The notes under the pieces were generated by a model. The model worked only from the letters and a program-made list of their open reading frames with translations, was not told the DNA's origin and did not search any database. Shown piece after piece: positions 16,912-24,508 of a stretch of 61,034 nt of DNA. Source of the DNA: an uncultured Oscillospiraceae bacterium (GTDB taxonomy: Bacteria > Bacillota > Clostridia > Oscillospirales > Oscillospiraceae); the NCBI GenBank assembly GCA_947626495.1, contig CANQSJ010000012.1, forward strand, positions 1-61,034, written 5' to 3'. Within the stretch, counting starts at the first letter, position 1; each line of letters opens with the position of its first letter. The position numbers were made by a program, and so were the translations under genes.

Positions 16912-18015
16912 ATGAACATGAGAAGATCCGCTGCGGCGGTGCTGGCGGCGGCGTTGGTGCTGGCCTGCGCCGGGACCGCGTCCGCGGCGGGAACGGCCGC
17001 GCCGGAGCTCTCCTGCCGGACCGGGGTGCTGATGGAGGCGGAGAGCGGACGGGTGCTGTGGCAGCGGGATCCGGATGAGCGGATGCTCATCGCCTCCACC
17101 ACCAAGATCATGACCGCGCTGGTGGCGCTGGAGCGGTGCCCGCTGGACGCGGAGGTCACGGTGGACCCGGCCTGGACCGGGGTGGAGGGGTCCAGCATGT
17201 ATCTGGCCCCCGGCCAGACCCTCACGGTGGAGGATCTGCTGTACGGGCTGATGCTGGCCTCCGGCAACGACGCGGCGGTGGCGCTGGCCTGCTTCACGGC
17301 GGGCAGCGAGGAGGCGTTCGCGGCGCTGATGAACGAGCGGGCCGGCCAGCTGGGCTGCGCGAACACCCATTTTGTCAACGCCAACGGCCTGGACGACGAG
17401 GAGCACTACGCCAGTGCTTATGACCTGGCCCTGATCACCCGGGCGGCGCTGGAGAACCAGGATTTCCGGCGGATCGTCTCCACCGTGTCCAAAACGGTGG
17501 GCGACAGCACCTTCGTCAACCACAACCGCCTGCTGCGGGAGTGCGACGGGGTGTTCGGCGTGAAGACCGGCTATACCAAGGCCGCCGGCCGGACGCTGGT
17601 CACTGCCTGCGAACGGGAGGGGACCACCCTGATCTGCGTGACCCTCTCGGACCCGGAGGACTGGGACGACCACCAGGCGCTTTATGACTGGGCCTACGGG
17701 CTCTATGACCGGAGCGATGTGCTGCAGGGGCGGGACTGGTCCGTGCCGGTGATCGGCGGCATCCGGGAGACGGTCCGGGTGGCCGCGCCGGAGGGACTTT
17801 TCGTGCTCCACAGAGCGGGGGAGCCGATCCGGGTGGAGTACCGGCTGCCCGCCTTCGTGTACGCGGATGTGACCGCCGGGACGGTCTGCGGCGAGGCGGT
17901 GGCCTATCTGAACGGCGACGAGGCGGGACGCGCGGCGCTGGTGTATACCGAAAATGTGGCCCAGGCGGAGCAGACGCCCACCCTGTGGGAGCGGGTGCTG
18001 GATCTGCTGGGCTGA
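16912..18015 (+). CDS. D-alanyl-D-alanine carboxypeptidase (DacF/DacB type)
   Basis: A 367-residue low-molecular-weight penicillin-binding protein with a Sec signal peptide (about residues 1-25, ending TASAAG). Active-site motifs of the S11 family are STTKIM (SxxK), SGND (SxN) and KTGYTKAAG (KTG). A C-terminal domain and a weakly amphipathic tail (LWERVLDLLG) likely anchor it at the membrane. It trims the terminal D-Ala of peptidoglycan stem peptides. Its position after ytfJ suggests the sporulation paralogue DacF. The ATG at 16912 is preferred over a GTG at 16903. Confidence 0.92.
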   Translation: MNMRRSAAAVLAAALVLACAGTASAAGTAAPELSCRTGVLMEAESGRVLWQRDPDERMLIASTTKIMTALVALERCPLDAEVTVDPAWTGVEGSSMYLAPGQTLTVEDLLYGLMLASGNDAAVALACFTAGSEEAFAALMNERAGQLGCANTHFVNANGLDDEEHYASAYDLALITRAALENQDFRRIVSTVSKTVGDSTFVNHNRLLRECDGVFGVKTGYTKAAGRTLVTACEREGTTLICVTLSDPEDWDDHQALYDWAYGLYDRSDVLQGRDWSVPVIGGIRETVRVAAPEGLFVLHRAGEPIRVEYRLPAFVYADVTAGTVCGEAVAYLNGDEAGRAALVYTENVAQAEQTPTLWERVLDLLG

Positions 18016-18033
18016 GCGGAGAAGGAGAAGGAC

Positions 18034-18744
18034 ATGAAACAGCGGCTGCAAAAGCTGATCTCCGCCGGCGGGATCGCCTCCCGGCGGACCGCGGAGCGAA
18101 TGATCGCCGCGGGACGGGTGACGGTGAACGGCGAGACGGCCACGGTGGGCATGAGCGCCGACCCGGAGCAGGACGACGTGCGGGTGGACGGCCAGCCCCT
18201 GCGCCTGCCGTCCCGGCGGCGGTACATAGTGCTCAACAAGCCCCGGGGCTATGTGACCACCCTCAGCGACGACCGGGGCCGCCCCACGGCGGCGGAGCTG
18301 GTGGCGGACGCGGGGGGCAGGCTCTATCCCGCGGGCCGGCTGGATATGGACTCGGAGGGGCTTCTCATCTTCACCGACGACGGCGAGGCGGCCAATGCCC
18401 TCATGCACCCGTCCCGTCAGGTGGACAAGGTCTATACCGTGTTCGTCCGGGGGGAGGACATCCCCGGCGCCATCGATGCCCTGCGGGCCATGGACAGCCT
18501 GGAGGGAGAGCCCATCGCCCGGCCGAAGGTGACGCTGATCGAGCGGCAGGGGGATCAGGCGGAGATCCAGATGGTGATCCACGAGGGGAAAAACCGTCAG
18601 ATTCGCCGGATGTGCGTCGCCTGCGGGCTGCGCGTCGGCCGGCTGGTGCGCATCGCCGAGGGGCCGGTGACCCTGGGGGACCTGCCGGTGGGACGCTGGC
18701 GGCCTATGACGGCGGACGAGCTCTCCTTCTTGCAAAAACACTGA
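18034..18744 (+). CDS. rRNA pseudouridine synthase, RluB/RsuA family
   Basis: A 236-residue enzyme with an N-terminal S4 RNA-binding domain (RLQKLISAGGIASRRTAERM) and a pseudouridine synthase domain. The catalytic Asp lies in AGRLDMDSEGLLIFTDDG, and NRQIRRMC is the C-terminal family motif. It probably modifies 23S rRNA near position 2605 (RluB), although RsuA/RluE-like specificities cannot be excluded. The start is supported by GGAGAAGGAGAAGG upstream. Confidence 0.93.
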   Translation: MKQRLQKLISAGGIASRRTAERMIAAGRVTVNGETATVGMSADPEQDDVRVDGQPLRLPSRRRYIVLNKPRGYVTTLSDDRGRPTAAELVADAGGRLYPAGRLDMDSEGLLIFTDDGEAANALMHPSRQVDKVYTVFVRGEDIPGAIDALRAMDSLEGEPIARPKVTLIERQGDQAEIQMVIHEGKNRQIRRMCVACGLRVGRLVRIAEGPVTLGDLPVGRWRPMTADELSFLQKH

Positions 18745-18801
18745 GTTTTTTCCCGGTATGCGCATTGGTTTTGCAAGTTTCATAAAAATTTAGAAGAATA
18801 C

Positions 18802-18830
18802 TTGCATTTTTCCGGCGCGGAGGCTATGAT
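18802..18830 (+). promoter_or_regulatory. sigma-A promoter of the RpiR regulator operon
   Basis: TTGCAT at 18802-18807, 17-base spacer, TATGAT at 18825-18830, the same hexamers as the rplS promoter. It likely drives the regulator, flavoprotein, cmk and ispH-rpsA genes, which overlap or nearly overlap. Confidence 0.82.
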
Positions 18831-18868
18831 AGAGCTTGCGCGCCGATATGCGCGCCAAGGAGACAGAA

Positions 18869-19732
18869 ATGGAAAAGGATATTCTTTCTCTGATGAACGA
18901 CGGCAGCCGCCGTCTGAGCAAGGGCCAGCGGCTCATCGCCCGGTTCATCACGGAGAATTATGACAAGGCCGCGTTCATGACGGCGGGAAAGCTGGGCCGG
19001 ACGGTGGGCGTGAGCGAGTCCACCGTGGTGCGCTTCGCCACGGAGCTGGGCTTCGACGGCTATCCCGGCATGCGCCGGGCCATGCAGGAGATGGTCCGCA
19101 GTCGGCTCACCAGCGTCCAGCGCATCGCCGTGGCCAAGGACATGATGGACGGGGCGGACGTGATGAAGGCCGTCATGACCTCCGATGTGGAAAAGCTGCA
19201 GAGCACCCTGGAGGAGATCGACCGGGACAGCTTTTCCGCCGCGGTGGACGCCATCGCCGGGGCAAAGCATCTCTACATCGTGGGGATGCGCTCCTCCGCG
19301 TCCCTGGCCAGCTTTATGGGCTTTTACATGAACCTGCTGGTGGAGGACGTGCGGCTGGTCCATGACACCACCGCCAACGAGGTGTATGAGCAGATCATGC
19401 ACATTGGCCCGGAGGATGTGTACATGGGCATCAGCTATCCCCGGTATTCCGCCGGGTCCCTGAAGGCCATGCAGTTTGCCAAGGGCCGGGGCGCCACGGT
19501 CATCGCCCTGACCGACAACGACAATTCCCCCTTCGCCCCGCTGGCGGACATCAAGCTCTACGCCAAGTGCGATATGGTGTCCTTCCTGGACTCCCTTGTG
19601 GCGCCCATGAGCCTTATTAACGCTCTGATCGTGGCCGTGGCGGCCCGGAAGCGGGACTCTCTGGACGAGACCTTCGGCTATCTGGAGCGGCTGTGGAGCG
19701 AGTACGGCGTGTTCACCGGCAGTGAGAGCTGA
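18869..19732 (+). CDS. MurR/RpiR family transcriptional regulator
   Basis: A 287-residue regulator with an N-terminal RpiR-type helix-turn-helix (LSKGQRLIARFITENYDKAAFMTA; then VSESTVVRFATELGFDGYPGMR) and a C-terminal SIS sugar-phosphate-binding domain (HLYIVGMRSSASLASFMGF; ISYPRYS). Such regulators sense phosphosugars. No sugar catabolic gene lies beside it; the downstream genes encode a flavoprotein and essential enzymes, so its target may be elsewhere. The start at 18869 follows AAGGAGA. Confidence 0.93.
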   Translation: MEKDILSLMNDGSRRLSKGQRLIARFITENYDKAAFMTAGKLGRTVGVSESTVVRFATELGFDGYPGMRRAMQEMVRSRLTSVQRIAVAKDMMDGADVMKAVMTSDVEKLQSTLEEIDRDSFSAAVDAIAGAKHLYIVGMRSSASLASFMGFYMNLLVEDVRLVHDTTANEVYEQIMHIGPEDVYMGISYPRYSAGSLKAMQFAKGRGATVIALTDNDNSPFAPLADIKLYAKCDMVSFLDSLVAPMSLINALIVAVAARKRDSLDETFGYLERLWSEYGVFTGSES

Positions 19733-20954
19733 CGGAGTGATCGTGGGCGGTGGCGCCGCCGGGATGATGGCGGCCATCACCGCCGCGGAGCGGGGGATGA
19801 AGGTGCTGGTGGTGGAGCCGAACCGGCAGATGGGCCGGAAGGTGCGCATCAGCGGCAAGGGCCGGTGCAATGTTACCAACGACTGCGACGTGAAGAGCGT
19901 GCTGGCCAATGTGCCCACCAATCCGAAGTTTCTTTACAGCGCCCTTACCGCCTTCCCGCCGGAGCGGGTCATGGCCTATTTCGAGAGCCTGGGCGTGCCG
20001 CTGAAAACCGAGCGGGGCGGCCGGGTATTTCCGGTGTCCGACAACGCCCATGATGTGGCGGACGCCCTTGTGGAGAGGATGCGCGCGCTGGGAGTGGAGC
20101 ATATCCACGGCCGCGCGGTGGAGATCGTCACCGGCCCCGACGGGGCCATCGCCGGCGTGCGGACCGAACGGGGGACCGTTGGGTGCGGATGGGCCGTGCT
20201 CTGCACAGGCGGGGCGTCCTATCCCGCCACCGGCTCCACCGGAGACGGTTATGCCATGGCGGCGGCGCTGGGACACCGGATCGTGCCGCCCCGGGGCTCC
20301 CTGGTGCCCCTGGAGAGCAGCGCCGGATACTGCGGGATGCTGGCGGGACTGGCTCCCCGGAACATAGAGCTGTCGCTGCTGGAGGACGGAAAGACCATCT
20401 GGCGGCAGCGAGGGGAGATGCTCTTTGCCCATTTCGGCGTCACCGGTCCGCTGGTGCTGTCTGCCAGCGCCCATATCCGCGCCTGGGGGGAGAGGCGCTA
20501 TGCTCTCTCCATCGACTTCAAGCCGGCGCTGGACGAGGAAAAACTGGACAGCCGTGTCCGCCGGGATCTGGAGAAATATGCCAACCGGGATATGGCCAAC
20601 GCCCTGACGGAGCTGGCGCCGCGGTCCCTGATCCCGGTGTTGCTGCAGCTGGCGGGCATTCCCCCGGAGGAAAAGGCCCACGACCTGACCCGGGAGATGC
20701 GCCTGGCGCTGGTGCGTGTGCTGAAGGCGTTCCCGGTGCCTCTGTCCGGTCCCCGGCCGGTGAAGGAGGCAATCGTCACCGCCGGCGGCGTGGACGTAAA
20801 AGAGGTGGACCCCCGTACCATGGGCTCCAAGCTGGTCCCCGGGCTCTATTTCGCCGGGGAGATCCTGGACGTGGACGGTTATACGGGGGGATTCAATCTG
20901 CAGATCGCGTGGGCCACCGGCCGGATGGCGGGCATGGCCGTGGGAGGAGAATGA
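19722..20954 (+). CDS. HI0933/YhiN-family FAD-dependent oxidoreductase (BaiN-like)
   Basis: A 410-residue flavoprotein. The N-terminal Rossmann motif is VGGGAAGMMAAITAAERG, followed by RKVRISGKGRCNVTND (family hallmark), TGGASYPATGSTGDGY and a C-terminal GLYFAGEILDVDGYTGGFN. Members of this family include the gut bile-acid enzyme BaiN, but most have no known substrate; the assignment to bile acid chemistry is not supported by neighbours here. The GTG at 19722 overlaps the regulator gene; a GTG at 19737 is an alternative. It overlaps cmk by 4 bases. Confidence 0.9.
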   Translation: MRADGVIVGGGAAGMMAAITAAERGMKVLVVEPNRQMGRKVRISGKGRCNVTNDCDVKSVLANVPTNPKFLYSALTAFPPERVMAYFESLGVPLKTERGGRVFPVSDNAHDVADALVERMRALGVEHIHGRAVEIVTGPDGAIAGVRTERGTVGCGWAVLCTGGASYPATGSTGDGYAMAAALGHRIVPPRGSLVPLESSAGYCGMLAGLAPRNIELSLLEDGKTIWRQRGEMLFAHFGVTGPLVLSASAHIRAWGERRYALSIDFKPALDEEKLDSRVRRDLEKYANRDMANALTELAPRSLIPVLLQLAGIPPEEKAHDLTREMRLALVRVLKAFPVPLSGPRPVKEAIVTAGGVDVKEVDPRTMGSKLVPGLYFAGEILDVDGYTGGFNLQIAWATGRMAGMAVGGE

Positions 20955-21652
20955 AGTTGTCTGAACGCGTTTTTTCCGTGGCCATCGACGGCCCCGCCGG
21001 AGCAGGGAAGAGCACCATCGCCAAGGCGGTGGCGGCCCGGTGCGGCTTTGTGTATGTGGACACCGGCGCCATCTACCGGACGGTGGGTCTGGCGGTCCGC
21101 CGGGAGGAGAGGGATCCCCACGATCCCGGCGCTGTGGCGGCGCTGCTGCCGGGACTGGACATCTCCTTCGATTACGGCGCCGACGGCGCCCAGCGGATGC
21201 ACTTGAACGGGGAGGACGTGTCCGCCGCCATCCGCACGCCGGAGATGAGCATGTACGCCTCGGCGGTATCGGCGCTGCCCCAGGTGCGCGCGTTCCTGCT
21301 GGAGATGCAGCGGGATATGGCCCGCCGGCAGAGCGTGGTCATGGACGGCCGGGATATCGGCACGGTGGTGCTGCCCCGGGCCGATCTGAAGATCTTTCTC
21401 ACCGCCTCGCTGCAGGCCCGCGCCCGCCGCCGTCTGGCGGAGCTGGCTGCCAAGGGGGACAGGAGCACCTACGACGAGGTGGCGGCGGATATGGCCCGGC
21501 GGGATCACGACGACGCCAGCCGGGCCGCCGCGCCCCTGCGGGCGGCGGAGGACGCGGTGACGGTGGACACGTCGGACATGACTTTGGAAGAAAGCATCGG
21601 GGCGGTCTATAACCTGGTGCGCCGGCGCATGGCGGAGCGTGACGGGAAATGA
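20951..21652 (+). CDS. cmk: (d)CMP kinase
   Basis: A 233-residue cytidylate kinase with the P-loop AIDGPAGAGKSTIAK, the YVDTGAIYR substrate motif and MDGRDIGTVVLPRADLKIFL. It phosphorylates CMP and dCMP. The ATG at 20951 overlaps the preceding stop and is preceded by GGGAGGAGA. In Clostridia cmk is often followed by ispH or rpsA; here the fused ispH-rpsA gene overlaps it by 4 bases. Confidence 0.96.
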   Translation: MKLSERVFSVAIDGPAGAGKSTIAKAVAARCGFVYVDTGAIYRTVGLAVRREERDPHDPGAVAALLPGLDISFDYGADGAQRMHLNGEDVSAAIRTPEMSMYASAVSALPQVRAFLLEMQRDMARRQSVVMDGRDIGTVVLPRADLKIFLTASLQARARRRLAELAAKGDRSTYDEVAADMARRDHDDASRAAAPLRAAEDAVTVDTSDMTLEESIGAVYNLVRRRMAERDGK

Positions 21653-23871
21653 CCGTCACGGTGGCAAAGAGCGCCGGCTTCTGCTTCGGGGTGGACCGGG
21701 CGGTGGCGCTGACGGAGAAGGCGCTGGCGGAGAACGGCCGCTGCTGGAGCCTGGGCGAGCTGATCCACAACCGGGACGCTGTGGCCCGGCTGGAGGAGAA
21801 AGGTCTGCGCATAGCGGACCGGGCGGAGGACGTGCCCGCCGGGGAGCCGGTGGTGATCCGCTCCCACGGGATATCCCGGGCGGAACGGGACATACTGGAA
21901 GAGAAGAGCTGCCGGATCGTGGACGCCACCTGTCCGAAGGTGGCCCGCATCCACCGGATCGTGGAGAAGGCCGGCGACGGGGGCCGGCAGGTGGTGGTAT
22001 TCGGCGAGCCGGACCACCCGGAGGTCCGGGGGATCTGCGGCTGGTGCCGGGGCGCCGCGGTGGTCCGGGACATGGAGGAGTTCCTCACCCGGATGCGCCA
22101 GGGACAGATTGACCCCGACAGTCCCCTGACGGTGGTTTTTCAGACCACCTCCAACAAAGAAATTAGTGAACAAAGTATTAATTCGATAAAAAAACTGTGT
22201 ACAAATGCCGAGATATTTGATACAATATGCGATGCTACGAGTATTAGGCAAAATGAGGCCAGACAGCTCGCCGCAGTCTGCGACGCGGTAGTGGTGGCAG
22301 GGGGAAGGCACAGCGCCAACTCCATCCATCTGGCGCAGATCTGCGCGGAAAAATGCCCCGTCGTCCTGTTTGTGGAAAAGGCGGACGAGCTGGACCGAGA
22401 GACACTTTCCGGGTGTTCTTCCGTTGGCGTCACCGCCGGCGCCTCAACGCCCTCGTGGATAATTAAGGAGGTAGTAAGCAAAATGAACGAGCCTGAGATC
22501 CTGAAAGAAGAACCCGTCGCCGAGGAAACTCCCGCGGTGGAGGAAGCCCCTGCGGCGGAGGCCGCTCCTGCTGTAGAGGAAGCACCCGCCGCCGAAGAGC
22601 CCGTGGCGGAGGAAGCCCCCGCGGCGGAGGCAGCTGCTGTTGTGGAGGAGGCGCCCGCCGCGCCGGCGGAGAAGAGCTTTGACCAGCTTCTGGAGGATTC
22701 CATCCGCACCATCCACAACGGCGACACCGTCACCGGCACCGTGGCCGCCATCGGCTCCACGGAGATCACCGTTGATCTGCCCACCAAGCACTCCGGATAC
22801 ATAGCCGTATCCGAGTTCACCGAAGATAAGCCCGGTGTGGACATCAATGAGCTGGTCAAGGTCGGCGATGAGATCCAGGCTTCCGTTGTTCGCGTCAACG
22901 ACGTGGAGGGCACCGTGCAGCTGTCCAAGCGCCGTCTGGACGCCGCCAAGAACTGGACCGACGTAGAGGCCGCCTATGAGGACGGCACCGTCCTGGAGGG
23001 CAAGGTCTCCGAGGAGAACAAGGGCGGCGTGGTCATCAACATCAAGGGCATCCGGGTGTTTATCCCCGCCTCCCAGACCGGTCTGGGCCGGGACGTGCCC
23101 ATGAGCGAGCTGGTGGGCAAGACGGTCCGCTTCCGCATCACCGAGGTCAACCGCTCCCGCAAGCGCGTGGTGGGCTCCATCCGCAGCGTGGCTGTGCGCG
23201 AGCGCCGGGAGAAGGCGGACAAGATCTGGGCCGAGATTGAGAACGGCAAGGTCTATCACGGCGTCGTTAAGAGCATGACCAGCTACGGCGCGTTCGTGGA
23301 CATCGGCGGCGTGGACGGCATGGTCCATGTCTCCGAGATCAGCTGGGACCGCATCCGCAAGCCTGAGGACGTGCTGTCCATCGGCCAGGAAGTGGACGTA
23401 CACGTCATCAGCTTCGATCCGGAGAAGCGGAAGATCTCCCTGGGCTACCGCAAGGCGGAGGACAACCCCTGGGCCAAGTTCACCGCGGCCTATCAGGCCG
23501 GCGATGTGGCCACTGTGAAGGTGGTCAAGCTGATGCCCTTCGGCGCTTTCGCCGAGGTCCTGCCCGGCGTGGACGGCCTGATCCACATCTCCCAGATCGC
23601 CAACCGCCGCATCGGCAAGCCGGAAGAGGTCCTGTCCGTGGGCCAGGAAGTGGAGGCAAAGATCACTGCCATCGACAACGAGAAGCAGAAGATCTCCCTG
23701 AGCATCCGCGCCCTCATCGAGCCGGAACCGGCGCCTGCCCGCCAGCGCGCGCCCAGAAAGCCCGCCCCCGACCCCGAGCCGGAGGATGACGCTCTGGTGT
23801 ATGAGATCTCCGCCACCGGCGAGGTCAGCGGCGTCGCTCCGGAAGAGGACGAGCCCGCCGAAGAGGAATAA
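21649..23871 (+). CDS. ispH: bifunctional IspH (HMBPP reductase) / ribosomal protein S1 fusion
   Basis: A 740-residue fusion. Residues 1-278 are IspH, the last enzyme of the MEP isoprenoid pathway, with its three [4Fe-4S] cysteines: Cys12 (SAGFCFGV), Cys95 (DATCPKV) and Cys194 (DTICDAT). After a linker (about 279-340) made of Glu/Ala/Pro repeats come four S1 RNA-binding domains (about 357-428, 445-512, 533-601, 617-686) and an acidic tail. Clostridial fusions of this kind are known. Here the junction keeps a perfect AAGGAGGT and in-frame ATG at 22483, so free S1 may also be made. A strikingly AT-rich patch lies at about 22139-22256. Confidence 0.95.
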   Translation: MTVTVAKSAGFCFGVDRAVALTEKALAENGRCWSLGELIHNRDAVARLEEKGLRIADRAEDVPAGEPVVIRSHGISRAERDILEEKSCRIVDATCPKVARIHRIVEKAGDGGRQVVVFGEPDHPEVRGICGWCRGAAVVRDMEEFLTRMRQGQIDPDSPLTVVFQTTSNKEISEQSINSIKKLCTNAEIFDTICDATSIRQNEARQLAAVCDAVVVAGGRHSANSIHLAQICAEKCPVVLFVEKADELDRETLSGCSSVGVTAGASTPSWIIKEVVSKMNEPEILKEEPVAEETPAVEEAPAAEAAPAVEEAPAAEEPVAEEAPAAEAAAVVEEAPAAPAEKSFDQLLEDSIRTIHNGDTVTGTVAAIGSTEITVDLPTKHSGYIAVSEFTEDKPGVDINELVKVGDEIQASVVRVNDVEGTVQLSKRRLDAAKNWTDVEAAYEDGTVLEGKVSEENKGGVVINIKGIRVFIPASQTGLGRDVPMSELVGKTVRFRITEVNRSRKRVVGSIRSVAVRERREKADKIWAEIENGKVYHGVVKSMTSYGAFVDIGGVDGMVHVSEISWDRIRKPEDVLSIGQEVDVHVISFDPEKRKISLGYRKAEDNPWAKFTAAYQAGDVATVKVVKLMPFGAFAEVLPGVDGLIHISQIANRRIGKPEEVLSVGQEVEAKITAIDNEKQKISLSIRALIEPEPAPARQRAPRKPAPDPEPEDDALVYEISATGEVSGVAPEEDEPAEEE
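22198..22226 (+). promoter_or_regulatory. candidate internal promoter for S1 inside ispH
   Basis: TGTACA at 22198-22203, a 17-base spacer and TACAAT at 22221-22226, with TG-N directly before the -10 (extended -10). It lies in the AT-rich patch inside the IspH coding sequence, about 257 bases upstream of the S1 start codon. The hexamers are good; activity is untested. Confidence 0.5.
22465..22485 (+). promoter_or_regulatory. internal Shine-Dalgarno and start codon for free ribosomal protein S1
   Basis: AAGGAGGT at 22465-22472 lies 10 bases before the in-frame ATG at 22483, which begins MNEPEILKEE. This marks the ancestral start of rpsA, retained after fusion to ispH. Initiation here would give a 462-residue S1 protein without IspH. 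Confidence 0.65.
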
Positions 23872-23884
23872 GAGCAATCAATTG

Positions 23885-23914
23885 CGGCGTCCCCCGCAGG
23901 GGGGACGCCGTTTT
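23885..23914 (+). terminator. Rho-independent terminator of ispH-rpsA
   Basis: An 11-bp stem CGGCGTCCCCC / GGGGGACGCCG with a GCAG loop, followed by TTTT. It lies 13 bases after the stop codon and ends the long operon. Confidence 0.92.
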
Positions 23915-23943
23915 ATAAAGCCTGCAATAAAGGAGGACCTACC

Positions 23944-24456
23944 GTGGAGTTTCAGCAAGTCATCAAAGAGCGCTATTCCTGCCGGAAGTTTGCCGACCGC
24001 CCCATCGAGGAGGAGCGGCTCAACGCCATTTTGGAGGCTGGCCGCCTGGCGCCTACAGCCAAGAATCTACAGGGGCAGCGCATCTATGTGGTCCGGTCCC
24101 CGGAGGGACTGGCCAAGATCGACTCTCTGACGGTCTGCCGTTTCGGAGCCCCCGTGGTGCTGGTGGTGGCACACGACAAGAATGAACTGTTCGTATATCC
24201 CGGAGGGAAATACGATTCCGGCGTGGAGGATGCGGTTATCGTGGCGACCCACATGATGCTGGCGGCGAAGGACCAGGGCATCGACAGCTGCTGGCTGAAC
24301 CTTCTGGACCCGGACGTGGTGGCACAGGAGCTGGGCCTGCCGGAGAGCGAGCAGGTGGTGATGTTCCTGGATCTGGGCTATGCCGCCGAGGACGCGAAGC
24401 CCGCCCACAAGCATTTTTCCCGCAAGGAACTGGCCGAGACCGTCAAATATCTGTAA
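23944..24456 (+). CDS. nitroreductase family protein
   Basis: A 170-residue FMN-dependent nitroreductase-fold protein. Landmarks are the N-terminal IKERYSCRKFADRPIEEE (FMN phosphate-binding Arg-Ser/Cys-Arg region), LEAGRLAPTAKNLQ and the C-terminal FLDLGYAAEDAKPAHKH. Physiological substrates are usually unknown; the enzymes reduce nitroaromatics and quinones with NAD(P)H. The GTG start is preceded by a full AAGGAGG at 23931-23937. It is monocistronic between two terminators, though no strong promoter is visible upstream. Confidence 0.92.
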   Translation: MEFQQVIKERYSCRKFADRPIEEERLNAILEAGRLAPTAKNLQGQRIYVVRSPEGLAKIDSLTVCRFGAPVVLVVAHDKNELFVYPGGKYDSGVEDAVIVATHMMLAAKDQGIDSCWLNLLDPDVVAQELGLPESEQVVMFLDLGYAAEDAKPAHKHFSRKELAETVKYL

Positions 24457-24470
24457 GCGAACGCAGCGTC

Positions 24471-24500
24471 AAGCGCCTCCCATACAGGGAGGCGCTTTTC
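24471..24500 (+). terminator. terminator after the nitroreductase gene
   Basis: AAGCGCCTCCC (24471-24481) pairs with GGGAGGCGCTT (24487-24497), loop ATACA, followed by TTTTCTTTT. It also lies just beyond the recG stop on the other strand but lacks a T tract in that direction. Confidence 0.88.
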
Positions 24501-24508
24501 TTTTGCTG

